A stretch of 47,955 nucleotides of DNA, from contig JABDCY010000007.1 in NCBI GenBank assembly GCA_013287855.1, forward strand, positions 1-47,955. The letters are read 5' to 3'. This document shows positions 23,580 through 31,409 of the stretch, in pieces. The position numbers were made by a program, and so were the translations under genes. Source of the DNA: Candidatus Babelota bacterium (GTDB taxonomy: Bacteria; Babelota; Babeliae; Babelales; Vermiphilaceae). A model generated the notes under the pieces. It did not search any database and had not been told where the DNA came from. It saw only the letters and a program-made list of their open reading frames with translations. How positions within the stretch are numbered: position 1 is the first letter of the stretch; every line of letters begins with the position of its first letter.

Positions 23580-24602
23580 CTACTTTTTACGATAATACCC
23601 ACACACAACCCCATTAACGGTCATGGTGTCGTACACAAATTGTTCTTCATCAACATCTTTTTTAAATCTAATTGACCACGTGCCATCTTCTTGCACCATC
23701 ACCCCATGATAGGGTGTAACATCTGATGTTGGTGACAGTCGGATGCCAAATTTTTTACTTACATCGGGGCTGAAATGCACCGTAAGCCTAAAATATTCTG
23801 GGCTTGGGAATGTTTTTGCTATGTAATTTCTTAATCGCGTTTCACGTGCTAATAATCGAAAAACAATATCTTTAAGCGTATATTTCTTTATAAGCTTCTG
23901 TCCTTGTGGATGGTCAAGCTCTAAGGCAAAGCGCTGCAACGCGGTATTTGGAATAGCTTTTAACTCTTTTCGGTACTCTTCATCGCTTGGTTCAAAGCGA
24001 TCAATAAACTGCACTATGTCATGAGCTGAGGCTAATCCATATTTTTGCATGAAATCTTGTGAGCTGAATATGCTCATATCAGGCAGATCTTGAGCGAGTG
24101 CTTTTAAGCTGTTTTCATACGCAACAACATGCTTAATAGGGATACCAAAAAATTGTGCAAATGGAATGCCATCACAAAATATGTGGATATGAGCGCCGGG
24201 CTTATAGATAGCTTTTATTTCATTAAGCATGCCTTGCAGATATTCCAGTGATGTGCGTTCAGCCATGTCGGGTAAATAACCGTTTACTTTTTTTTCTTGG
24301 TTGCCTGACTTAAAAGGAAAGCCCACGAGCAGCATTTTAATAGGCAGATTTTGAGCAACAAAATAATCTAAGTTTTTGACTGCTTGCTCAACATTTTTTG
24401 CAGCAACCGGTGTTGTGCTGGATGTTGAGTCCATGCTGTGGTTATCGATGTCATAGGTAATGCGGTAATGATCGAGTACAGAATAAATGTCACGTGCGGT
24501 TGTTAAAGATCGATTTCTTGTATGATAGGCAAAAAATACGACGGTTGCCGTTAAAAAGGCAACACATGATGCCAACAAAAGAACGTTCTTCGTAAAATTC
24601 AT
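23580..24602 (-). CDS. DIT1/PvcA family isonitrile synthase-like protein (paralogue 3, canonical motifs)
   Basis: A 340-residue protein with SD GAGGA and an N-terminal hydrophobic segment (8-25) that looks like a membrane anchor. It keeps the family motifs: VGFPFKSGN (FPxKS at 95-99), LPDMAE (110-115), IYKPGAHIHIFCDG (132-145), YFRLTVHFSP (270-279), KKFGIRL (283-289), TPYHG (296-300). Characterised members convert tyrosine or tryptophan plus ribulose-5-phosphate to isonitriles, or make the dityrosine precursor in yeast; those are cytosolic, so an N-terminal anchor is unusual. It is first gene of the unit. No PvcB-type oxygenase lies nearby. Confidence 0.8.
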   Translation of the reverse strand: MNFTKNVLLLASCVAFLTATVVFFAYHTRNRSLTTARDIYSVLDHYRITYDIDNHSMDSTSSTTPVAAKNVEQAVKNLDYFVAQNLPIKMLLVGFPFKSGNQEKKVNGYLPDMAERTSLEYLQGMLNEIKAIYKPGAHIHIFCDGIPFAQFFGIPIKHVVAYENSLKALAQDLPDMSIFSSQDFMQKYGLASAHDIVQFIDRFEPSDEEYRKELKAIPNTALQRFALELDHPQGQKLIKKYTLKDIVFRLLARETRLRNYIAKTFPSPEYFRLTVHFSPDVSKKFGIRLSPTSDVTPYHGVMVQEDGTWSIRFKKDVDEEQFVYDTMTVNGVVCGYYRKK

Positions 24603-24834
24603 ATATTCCTCAAATTAACAATTAAGTTGATATTTTTATTTTAAATATTTCAAGTGAAAAAAATCAATGCTTTTCATATATGCAAGGTATTTTGGGTGGA
24701 CATGCACAAAAACTCATGAACAAGACTTTCTTGAGCATAAGATTGCCTAAATTTCGTGCATTAAAAACGCACCAGAAATTTAGAAGTAAAAAAATGAAAA
24801 AATGGTAAAAAAAAATTGGAATTGAGCTGTTTGC

Positions 24835-24948
24835 TCAAATAAATCGAATAATGAGAAGAGAGGTAATAATAATTGAGATTGGGAAAAGAGTGTAGAAGAG
24901 GGTTTGATGTGCGGTAAGATAATTATTATTGGTAAAAGTAGTCCTCAT
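24835..24948 (-). CDS. Small membrane protein (37 residues)
   Basis: The ATG at 24948 is preceded by AAGGAA. It encodes MRTTFTNNNYLTAHQTL, then a hydrophobic segment (YTLFPISIIITSLLIIRFI) to TGA: a polar N-terminus and one C-terminal membrane helix. The MxTT start and layout match the 52-residue ORF at 27314-27472. It is the only gene-like item in the 588-nt gap 24603-25190, apart from a gene relic and a terminator. Function unknown. Confidence 0.5.
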   Translation of the reverse strand: MRTTFTNNNYLTAHQTLFYTLFPISIIITSLLIIRFI

Positions 24949-25078
24949 AGTAGAGATTCCTTATGAAAAAGATTAACTATTGCATTCCAATCTATCTAAT
25001 TTGCTTCAGGTTATCAACTTATTTTACTAAATAGCTCATAGATGAGAGTTTTCAAATTACAGGCTACATTCAACCCGT

Positions 25079-25140
25079 TTAAGCTTTAAAATCAATGGTT
25101 TGCATTGTCACGTCAAGTGAATCAAAAAGTTTCATAAAAA
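25079..25140 (-). pseudogene. Relic of a ProXp/YbaK-type deacylase C-terminus
   Basis: Minus-strand frame ending in TAA at 25079 reads FMKLFDSLDVTMQTIDFKA. It aligns with LMKFFASLGVSAQIIDFRS at the end of the intact gene at 25661-26164, with about 10 of 18 identical. The relic stops abruptly next to the terminator hairpin at 25142, and nothing upstream continues the homology. It looks like the last 20 codons of a lost second copy. Confidence 0.65.
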
Positions 25141-25141
25141 A

Positions 25142-25163
25142 TGGGTGGCTTTTCTGCCACCCA
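25142..25163 (-). terminator. Intrinsic terminator for the gene at 25191-25577
   Basis: A perfect 8-bp stem TGGGTGGC / GCCACCCA with a 6-nt loop, followed on the minus strand by six T residues (25136-25141). Confidence 0.85.
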
Positions 25164-25190
25164 AAATTATCTGTCAAATGCTCAAGTTAA

Positions 25191-25577
25191 TTATTTCTGC
25201 ACATCATTTTTTAGACGATACTGATGGAATTTACCATTGGCAGCGTAAAGCCCACCAATAGCCGTAATTGACCCCCCCAGGACAATCCAACTATATCCTG
25301 CCAAGATTCCCCCGATTATTAATGAAGCCTTCATGGGCTTTAAAACTGGGCGGCCATCTGCTACCTGTTTATACATTGCTTTTTCAGTGCCCAATTTGGC
25401 GAAATAACCTGCCCCCGTCAGCCCTAATCCAAACTTAGTAACATCAAGTCCAGTTTCTATATTCTGAGCATAGTGCTTGCGAAGAAATTCTTTTTGATTT
25501 TTATCCATACAAATAGCTGGTCCAGAACTTACGAGTAAGCACAATAAAGCAATCTTTTTTATTATTATATTAGACAT
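25191..25577 (-). CDS. Small secreted or membrane hypothetical protein
   Basis: A 128-residue protein with SD AGGGGA. A signal peptide ends before M-D (AICMDKNQK). Then come a helical linker, a Gly-rich hydrophobic segment (about 48-60) and a second one (about 84-111, ASLIIGGILAGYSWIVLGGSITAIGG), with a basic C-terminus. Likely a small inner-membrane protein. It lies between an intact deacylase gene and the relic of a second copy. No family recognised. Confidence 0.65.
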   Translation of the reverse strand: MSNIIIKKIALLCLLVSSGPAICMDKNQKEFLRKHYAQNIETGLDVTKFGLGLTGAGYFAKLGTEKAMYKQVADGRPVLKPMKASLIIGGILAGYSWIVLGGSITAIGGLYAANGKFHQYRLKNDVQK

Positions 25578-25660
25578 AATAATCCCCTAAAATGTGTGGT
25601 TTTTCCTATATCCTTATATCATACAGGATAATTTCAAAGAGTCAATCGGGTGTGTGGAGC

Positions 25661-26164
25661 TTATGGTATATGATTTGATCTGAAATCAATAATCTGTGCA
25701 GACACACCGAGTGAAGCAAAAAATTTCATGAGATCATCAGGATTAATAACCGTCGTGGCATCATTTTGCAGAGGATGAAATCCTAGTGCTTTGTGGGTAA
25801 ACAGGTGTTGATCAACAATAACGTTTACTTGGTGCTGAGCATCATTGATGATGCCAAAGGGCGTAACTGATCCAGGAAGAACTCCTAAATGCTGCTGCAA
25901 TAATTCTGCTTGAGCAAAACGCAATTCCGGTGCTTGTAAGGTCTTTCGTAGTTCTTTTAAATTAATCTGCGTATCGGCGCACGCAACCACGAGCCATAAT
26001 CTTTTTTTACTATCTTTTAAAAAGAGATTTTTACATTGCTCCGCCGGAATTGATGCGGTAACTTCTGGAGCTTGATCGCAGGTGAATAGTGGTTCGTGTT
26101 CAATAGTTTGCGTTGGAATATTTAGTTTTTGAAGGTAGTCCAGAATCATTGCTTTTGTGTACAT
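25661..26164 (-). CDS. Prolyl-tRNA editing-type deacylase (YbaK/ProXp/PrdX family)
   Basis: A 167-residue stand-alone editing domain. Relatives hydrolyse mischarged Ala-tRNA(Pro) or Cys-tRNA(Pro), protecting translation fidelity. Visible motifs are KNLFLKD with the conserved Lys45, LPGSVTPFGIIND (96-108) and GFHPLQNDATT (128-138), which fit the PrdX/ProXp-ala branch best. SD AAGGAA. Full length for the family. A relic of a similar C-terminus lies about 0.5 kb downstream, implying an earlier duplication. Confidence 0.88.
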   Translation of the reverse strand: MYTKAMILDYLQKLNIPTQTIEHEPLFTCDQAPEVTASIPAEQCKNLFLKDSKKRLWLVVACADTQINLKELRKTLQAPELRFAQAELLQQHLGVLPGSVTPFGIINDAQHQVNVIVDQHLFTHKALGFHPLQNDATTVINPDDLMKFFASLGVSAQIIDFRSNHIP

Positions 26165-26186
26165 GAAAATTCCTTGGATTTTTAAA

Positions 26187-26214
26187 TACCGGACCCCATT
26201 ATCAGGGCCCGGTA
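26187..26214 (-). terminator. Hairpin, possible terminator or attenuator
   Basis: A 10-bp stem (26187-26196 against 26205-26214) with one A-C mismatch and an 8-nt loop, followed on the minus strand by ATTTAAAAAT. It lies just after the stop of the gene at 26224. The T-run is imperfect, so termination may be partial. Confidence 0.6.
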
Positions 26215-26223
26215 CGATTTACT

Positions 26224-27156
26224 CTATTTTTTAAGTTGTGCATCAACAACTTTTGGCACGGTGCCGAGAATCATCAAGGCTACCCAATATCTGATCATTC
26301 GAGGACCCCAGCCTTCTCTTAGGCACGTCCAAAGTCCCTTTTCGCTCATTTTTTCAAACGTATCCAGGTAGGAAGTTGACCAGCCTTTTTGTTGCCAATA
26401 ACCTATATTGGTGAATGGTTGAGTTAGAGCCGAACCGGGCACGGCACACAGAGCAGCACTTATTGGAATGACACCGGCAGGGTGTGTGGTGACATGCGTT
26501 TTTACCAATTTCTCAGCTTCTTCTTTTGCCTTAAGATAAAACCAAACAAATCCAGCTTCTTGTTTTGCAATAGGTTTATATCCTTTGGAAAATGACCCAT
26601 ATGCCGTGCCTGCCATTCTTTTTATGGTTGTGAAAAGTGATTCACTTGTCTGTTGGTTGATAACAATGTTGGTGCTTGGTGAAACTACCACGCCGGCCAT
26701 TCTTTTTATGGTTGTGAAAAGTGATTCACCTGTCTGTTGATTGATAACAATGTTGGTGCTCGGTGAAACCACTACGGTGGATAATGCGCCCGCCGCAAGG
26801 GCAGACAAGGTATCATTTACTTTGTATTTTTTTAACATGCCATCCACGGCAACTTGGAATGCAGTTGTCGGGATGATGCAAAAAAGATGGCCGCCAAGAC
26901 CTTGTAATGGAGTTCTTTTGACGAACTTTGCTTTGTCTTCTTCCTTGAGTTTCGCTTTTTCAAGGATGTTGAACATCCAGTTGCCTAGAAAACGTCCTGA
27001 AGGAGCCTCGAAACCGCCGCCGACAGATCCTTTAATGATATCGTGTAAAAACAGCGTAAGTGGACTTAAGGTCCTGAGAGTTTCTTTATCTTGCTGACAA
27101 AAAATGGATGCAGAAAATGCGCAGAGCATGATCATGCGCATGGTATAATTGAACAT
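26224..27156 (-). CDS. Mitochondrial carrier family-like protein with signal peptide
   Basis: A 310-residue protein. ATG 27156 has SD AGGAA; upstream in-frame starts give an unlikely N-terminus. A short signal-like segment (MIMLCAFSASIFC) is followed by three carrier-like repeats. Each has a P-containing helix and a later (Q)G..G...R/PT.A-type segment: PLQGLGGHLFCIIPTTAFQ (83-101); SPSTNIVINQQ (131-141) with IKRMAG and FSKGYKPIAKQEAGF; TQPFTNIGYWQQ (245-256) with YLDTFEKM..GLWTCLREGWGPRMIRYW. The signature PxDxxKxRxQ is degenerate (PxTNI...QQ). Bacterial members are rare; Legionella LncP is an injected effector. An internal 28-residue duplication (128-155, 156-183) is unusual. Remote-homology call. 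Confidence 0.55.
   Translation of the reverse strand: MFNYTMRMIMLCAFSASIFCQQDKETLRTLSPLTLFLHDIIKGSVGGGFEAPSGRFLGNWMFNILEKAKLKEEDKAKFVKRTPLQGLGGHLFCIIPTTAFQVAVDGMLKKYKVNDTLSALAAGALSTVVVSPSTNIVINQQTGESLFTTIKRMAGVVVSPSTNIVINQQTSESLFTTIKRMAGTAYGSFSKGYKPIAKQEAGFVWFYLKAKEEAEKLVKTHVTTHPAGVIPISAALCAVPGSALTQPFTNIGYWQQKGWSTSYLDTFEKMSEKGLWTCLREGWGPRMIRYWVALMILGTVPKVVDAQLKK
26612..26779. repeat. 84-bp tandem duplication inside the carrier-like gene
   Basis: 26612-26695 and 26696-26779 are direct copies differing at about 7 of 84 positions. The period is a multiple of three, so the frame is kept and 28 residues (VVVSPSTNIVINQQ..IKRMAG) are repeated with about one or two residue changes. Confidence 0.95.
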
Positions 27157-27313
27157 ATAAATTCCTAAAGAAATGGGTATTTCATGCATTAAAAAATGCA
27201 CAAAAATTGTTGTTTTTAAAACGAAAAATAAGTGGTGAAAAAAGAATATTATTTGAGCGTCAGCCATTCGCCGTCGCTCATTTCATGAGCTAAGGCGTAA
27301 TCACGACGAAGCT

Positions 27314-27472
27314 TTAAGCGAAGAGGCTAATGCGAAGTCGGACAATAAAGGGAATAATGAGAATAGATAAGAGGAGGGTGGTGATCGTGTTGATTGAGAA
27401 AGCTATTGAAGTGGCATAATTGGATGACTGATGGGTTGTATGGCCATTACGGCAGGCAGAAGTAGTACTCAT
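27314..27472 (-). CDS. Small membrane protein (52 residues)
   Basis: The ATG at 27472 has SD AAGGAG. The frame begins MSTTSACRNGHTTHQSSNYA and then has a hydrophobic helix (about 24-45, ITTLLLSILIIPFIV) with a basic tail. The layout and MxTT start match the 37-residue ORF at 24835-24948. It occupies most of the 399-nt gap between the carrier-like and WD40 genes. Function unknown; a toxin-like or regulatory membrane peptide is possible but unsupported. Confidence 0.5.
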   Translation of the reverse strand: MSTTSACRNGHTTHQSSNYATSIAFSINTITTLLLSILIIPFIVRLRISLFA

Positions 27473-27555
27473 AGAGTAACTCCTTAAAAAATAGGGTTTA
27501 TCAATAACAACATTCTAATGCTCATTGCATATAAAGGCAATAGTAGCGTTGATTC

Positions 27556-29121
27556 CTATTTTTGTGGCTCTGTCGTTTTGGTTTTTTCTTGTTTTTTGAT
27601 GGCATTTTCCAAGAGCTTCCACCAACCCTGATAGTCAAATAATTTCCATAGTGCAACTTTTGTATCTGAAGCTATAGCAATTGTTGTATCATCTGTCCCC
27701 CACTCTGCTGAAACAATTGTTGAAGTGCCGGCAATCGTATTTAATGGTTTCATAGTAGTTGCATCTCTTATTGTGGCAACACTACCAGATGCAGTAACAA
27801 ACATTTCACCATAAGCGATCCATGCTACGCACCTAACTGGTTTTTCATAATCTGACCATGAATGCAATGGTTGTGCAGTAGTAACATCCCATAACTTTGC
27901 GGTATTGTCCTCAGAACCTGATAAGAGTTTTTTTCCATCTGGACTCCAAGCCAATGCAATAACTTTTTTGCTATGTCCATGTAAAATGCGATTTTTATCC
28001 CACGAAGTTGCGTTCCAAATTTTTATGGTGCCATCGCCGTGTCCAGCAGCAAGACTTTTACCATCGGGACTCCAAGCTACTGAATAAACACTGCTATCCT
28101 GCTTTAAGTTCAAGAATAATTTCGCTCGCGCGGTATTCCATATCTGAATCGTATTGTCTTCGCTACCAGTCGCAAGATATTTTTCATCAGGACTAAATGT
28201 TATTGAGTAAATGGCACCAGAATTTCCTTGCAAAGTATCTACCTTTTTTTTAGCTATGTTCGATAATAGTACTGTGTTATCAAATGAAGCAGCAGCAACA
28301 TAGTTTCCTGCGGAGCTCCATGCTACTGAGCTTATTTTTTCTGTGTGACCTTTTAACGTAGCTACTATCTTATAGGTGCTTAGATCCCATATATTTGCCA
28401 TCATATTTGAAGAGCCTGTAATAATATTTGTACCATCAGGTTTCCAAGCTAATGACGTAATGGGATATTGAACTAACAAAGAGTGTACGAGGGTTGGGTC
28501 AAGGATTTCAAAGCTAGAAACGTGCAAATGTAGTAAATTTTGCAACAAGAGCCCCGATTGCTCGAGAAGCTGTTTGACTAATTTTTCATCAACACCAAAA
28601 TCATCCAATATTTTTTTTAAGTCAAGAACGAACATTGGGGGTAACTTAGAATATAGTTTGGCAAAATACTTAAGAAATAGGATCTTTTTAATGGGGTCAC
28701 GTTGCAACTTTGAGAGCGTTGAAATCCAATCCATAACTTTAATAAAAAGCGCAATGGTTGGACTACTAAATCCCTCACCTGTCATATCAATGATTGTGAT
28801 CTCGCGATCGTTGTCGTTTGCAATGTTGGGTTCTGCGTTCTTGTCTTGCTCTATCGGTTTGGTTAATCGTGTTACGTATAAGTCTTTTTTGAAAGGAACC
28901 ACAAAAAATTGGTCATTATTTTTTATGACAAAGTAACCTTCGTACAAGCTTTTAAGTCTCTTGAGAAGTTCTATTGCTTGATCTTTCAATGATGCTTCAT
29001 TTATCGGGCGGGCTCCTTGCGCGGGGATACCAGTAATTACTTTCTTAATCGGCTTTTTCTCTACACTACATTCAATGGCGAAAGTTACCAAAATGATCTG
29101 CAAAAAAAGCAATTTTTTCAT
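27556..29121 (-). CDS. Secreted WD40 beta-propeller protein
   Basis: A 521-residue protein. ATG 29121 (SD AGAGG) is preferred over GTG 29145, which lies outside the signal peptide. A signal sequence (KLLFLQIILVTFAIECS) precedes a mostly helical region (about 40-205) of unknown fold, then about seven WD40 repeats, for example SVAWSPDGKSLAAGHGDGTIKIW and ALAWSPDGKKLLSGSEDNTAKLW. The propeller (about 215-505) is likely a protein-binding platform. It starts 25 nt after the stop of the large secreted protein upstream and is probably co-transcribed. Confidence 0.85.
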   Translation of the reverse strand: MKKLLFLQIILVTFAIECSVEKKPIKKVITGIPAQGARPINEASLKDQAIELLKRLKSLYEGYFVIKNNDQFFVVPFKKDLYVTRLTKPIEQDKNAEPNIANDNDREITIIDMTGEGFSSPTIALFIKVMDWISTLSKLQRDPIKKILFLKYFAKLYSKLPPMFVLDLKKILDDFGVDEKLVKQLLEQSGLLLQNLLHLHVSSFEILDPTLVHSLLVQYPITSLAWKPDGTNIITGSSNMMANIWDLSTYKIVATLKGHTEKISSVAWSSAGNYVAAASFDNTVLLSNIAKKKVDTLQGNSGAIYSITFSPDEKYLATGSEDNTIQIWNTARAKLFLNLKQDSSVYSVAWSPDGKSLAAGHGDGTIKIWNATSWDKNRILHGHSKKVIALAWSPDGKKLLSGSEDNTAKLWDVTTAQPLHSWSDYEKPVRCVAWIAYGEMFVTASGSVATIRDATTMKPLNTIAGTSTIVSAEWGTDDTTIAIASDTKVALWKLFDYQGWWKLLENAIKKQEKTKTTEPQK

Positions 29122-29146
29122 AATACCTCTTTCTATTTTGTCCACA

Positions 29147-31204
29147 TCATATTTTTTCGGTCATCTTTCGAATTTCTTCTGCCACAACATGTGCAGGTAA
29201 TGAAGAAGCTTCAAGCGCCCAGTATTGTTGTTTTTGTTGGTCCGGCGTTAAGTTATATCCCATTCGCGATGCACGGTTAAACCACACAAAATCATGGTGA
29301 GAGCGTAGCCTCGCGATTGCAGTAGAATCGTCAACTCTTTGTAATTTTGAAAGCATAAACACTGCACCATGCACTACAAAAATTTTTTCTTTTTCTAATT
29401 CGGCAGCATGGCCATCAAAATCGGTATTAAACGTTGCCAATATGACAGGAGCTTGCGACGAACTTAATCCACGTAAAAACCCCTGGTAGAACCAGGAGCT
29501 GGGCAATGTCATAGTATAGGCACCGACTAATGCGTGAGGTAACAAAGCTTGGAAGTTATTCTTGATGCGAGAGCCAATTTCCTCAGCCTTTTTTTCGAGA
29601 ACCATAAAGTAGTTCTTAAATAAGTTGTGATTGCGCAGGAATTCGATCCGCGCCTCGTGTTTTGTTATCTGCGTGAGTTCCGGTTTTTTTGTAGCCTGGG
29701 CAAACAAATTCCACGCATAATCAGAAAAATCATGCAGGTCATTATAGCTACCAAGTTGTGTTTGCGCATGATACATTTCTAAATCGAGAAATATGCCATC
29801 GATAGGCAATTCTTGATCAAAAAGTTTGACAAAGGTTTGTATCGACTCGAGAAGTTCTGGTTGCCAGAAGTTTTCGATGTCAAGAGGCGAGGGAATATTG
29901 GGATAATTGATGCCATAAAGATCAGTCACAGAATTTCTTGCAATCTGCTCGCGAAAATTAGTCGTTACATTGGTCCCTACAAAAATTTTAGGCATGGGTG
30001 CGTTTGCAAACTGTTTTTTGAGTGCTGCAGCCAAAATTTTTATACGGGTTATAAATTGCTCGCGTTTATTATTGCGGTAGCCATAAGGACCTAAAAACCA
30101 TTCCGGTATAAATTCAAACCACAACAAATTTAGTTTGGCATTGTATATAAACTGCAGACAATTTTGTAATGCGTTTTGTCTAATCGATTCTCGTTGCTGC
30201 TGAGGTATATTTTTAGCATCATAGTCGGCACCAAACATGTCTTCTAACGAAAGCCAAGCACACGAAATACCCTGTTCTTTGACCCAGGAATAGCGGGGAT
30301 CAAGTGATTTTTGCGTCAAAGGATCTTTTCTCATTGCACTGCGTAAAGTTGATGGGGCTTCAACCATATTTTTTTGTGAGCCTTCGTGCAAAAATTCATG
30401 CACAATGTGGTTTGTTTGAGCTAAAAATGTATCTCGCAACGATACGTCAAAAGAATTTTTGAAAAAATTTTCCTCACGATCTGCGTACGTGAAATCGGTA
30501 AGTTTACCGATAAGAAAGGTAGTATTATTTTTTTCATTCTTAATTACCAGTGCATGCGGGAGTGCCTGAGCTGGCAGAGCTGTAGTTTGCTGACTTGATG
30601 GCAGCAGATGCGCACAGGAACTTTTGTGTGCAACAGCGAGTAATTCATTAAAAGTTTGCTGCAAAGTTGGTTGAGGAGATTCGGTTTTATTGAGCAACGT
30701 AGTTCCATAAAGCATTCCCTGTTGTGCATCGGCTTGTAAGCTATAGCGCAGAAAAGCATCAAGGATCGACGTCAATTGTGGATCCTGCTGCGGATAATTT
30801 GGGATACCGTTGAGCGTCGCAATGATGGCATGCGCAATGGTGTGCAGAACTGGAGAATAGTTGGGTGATGGCAGCAAAATTGCAAGGCGTTTATTACGTT
30901 GATGTGCAAAATCTTGCAGCGGTTTTAAAGCGCTTTGCGCTAACGGAGTTTTTATGGCGCGAGCAAATGACGTGCTCACCAGAAAAAAAACGCTATCGTA
31001 AAGTGCGATGTTGATCCCCTCGAGTAGCTCATAGAGGTTGTAAAAGTGAACCTTATTTTCATCGGTAGAAAGCAATGTCGTAAGCGTTCGATAATTATGC
31101 GATTGATGCCCTTCGGTGTCGATAAGTGCAACATTGTGTGCGCACGCTACATTAATACTGAGTGCTGCAACAAAAATTATGTCTAAGCTGAATTGTTTGT
31201 TCAT
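29147..31204 (-). CDS. Large secreted protein, possible glycoside-hydrolase-like barrel
   Basis: A 685-residue protein. ATG 31204 follows a G-rich SD; an ATG at 31225 is also in frame but lies before the SD. It has a signal peptide (1-22). The N-terminal 230 residues look like an alpha/beta domain (NVALIDTEGHQSHNY, YDSVFFLVSTSFA, NKRLAILLPSPNYSP). The C-terminal part (about 310-640) has the alternation expected of a TIM barrel, with LLWFEFIPEW, PKIFVGTNVTT and PIDGIFLDLEMYHAQ, whose acidic residues could be catalytic as in glycoside hydrolases. I cannot assign a family. It is first gene of a pair with the WD40 gene. Confidence 0.6.
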   Translation of the reverse strand: MNKQFSLDIIFVAALSINVACAHNVALIDTEGHQSHNYRTLTTLLSTDENKVHFYNLYELLEGINIALYDSVFFLVSTSFARAIKTPLAQSALKPLQDFAHQRNKRLAILLPSPNYSPVLHTIAHAIIATLNGIPNYPQQDPQLTSILDAFLRYSLQADAQQGMLYGTTLLNKTESPQPTLQQTFNELLAVAHKSSCAHLLPSSQQTTALPAQALPHALVIKNEKNNTTFLIGKLTDFTYADREENFFKNSFDVSLRDTFLAQTNHIVHEFLHEGSQKNMVEAPSTLRSAMRKDPLTQKSLDPRYSWVKEQGISCAWLSLEDMFGADYDAKNIPQQQRESIRQNALQNCLQFIYNAKLNLLWFEFIPEWFLGPYGYRNNKREQFITRIKILAAALKKQFANAPMPKIFVGTNVTTNFREQIARNSVTDLYGINYPNIPSPLDIENFWQPELLESIQTFVKLFDQELPIDGIFLDLEMYHAQTQLGSYNDLHDFSDYAWNLFAQATKKPELTQITKHEARIEFLRNHNLFKNYFMVLEKKAEEIGSRIKNNFQALLPHALVGAYTMTLPSSWFYQGFLRGLSSSQAPVILATFNTDFDGHAAELEKEKIFVVHGAVFMLSKLQRVDDSTAIARLRSHHDFVWFNRASRMGYNLTPDQQKQQYWALEASSLPAHVVAEEIRKMTEKI

Positions 31205-31409
31205 ACTTCCCCCCAACAAATGCAATTCTCAATTAGTTTATAATTTTATTATATAAATTATCAATATTATTCAACTTGATAAATAATTGTGGTGTGATGT
31301 GGGAAAAATAACAAGCAACGAGACATGATTTTTAGCCAGAATAATTTTTTTATGATAAAGTAAATCTTGAGAAAGATGATTGTTTCACTCAATTTTTTCA
31401 GGAGGAATC

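Noticed and set aside
24748-24782. Imperfect hairpin (AAATTTC..GTGC / GCAC..GAAATTT)
   Set aside because: Bulged stem without a T-run and in very AT-rich sequence; no clear role.
27277-27291. Short palindrome GCTCATTTCATGAGC upstream of the carrier-like gene
   Set aside because: Only a 6-bp stem, no T-run, no repeated partner; could be chance.
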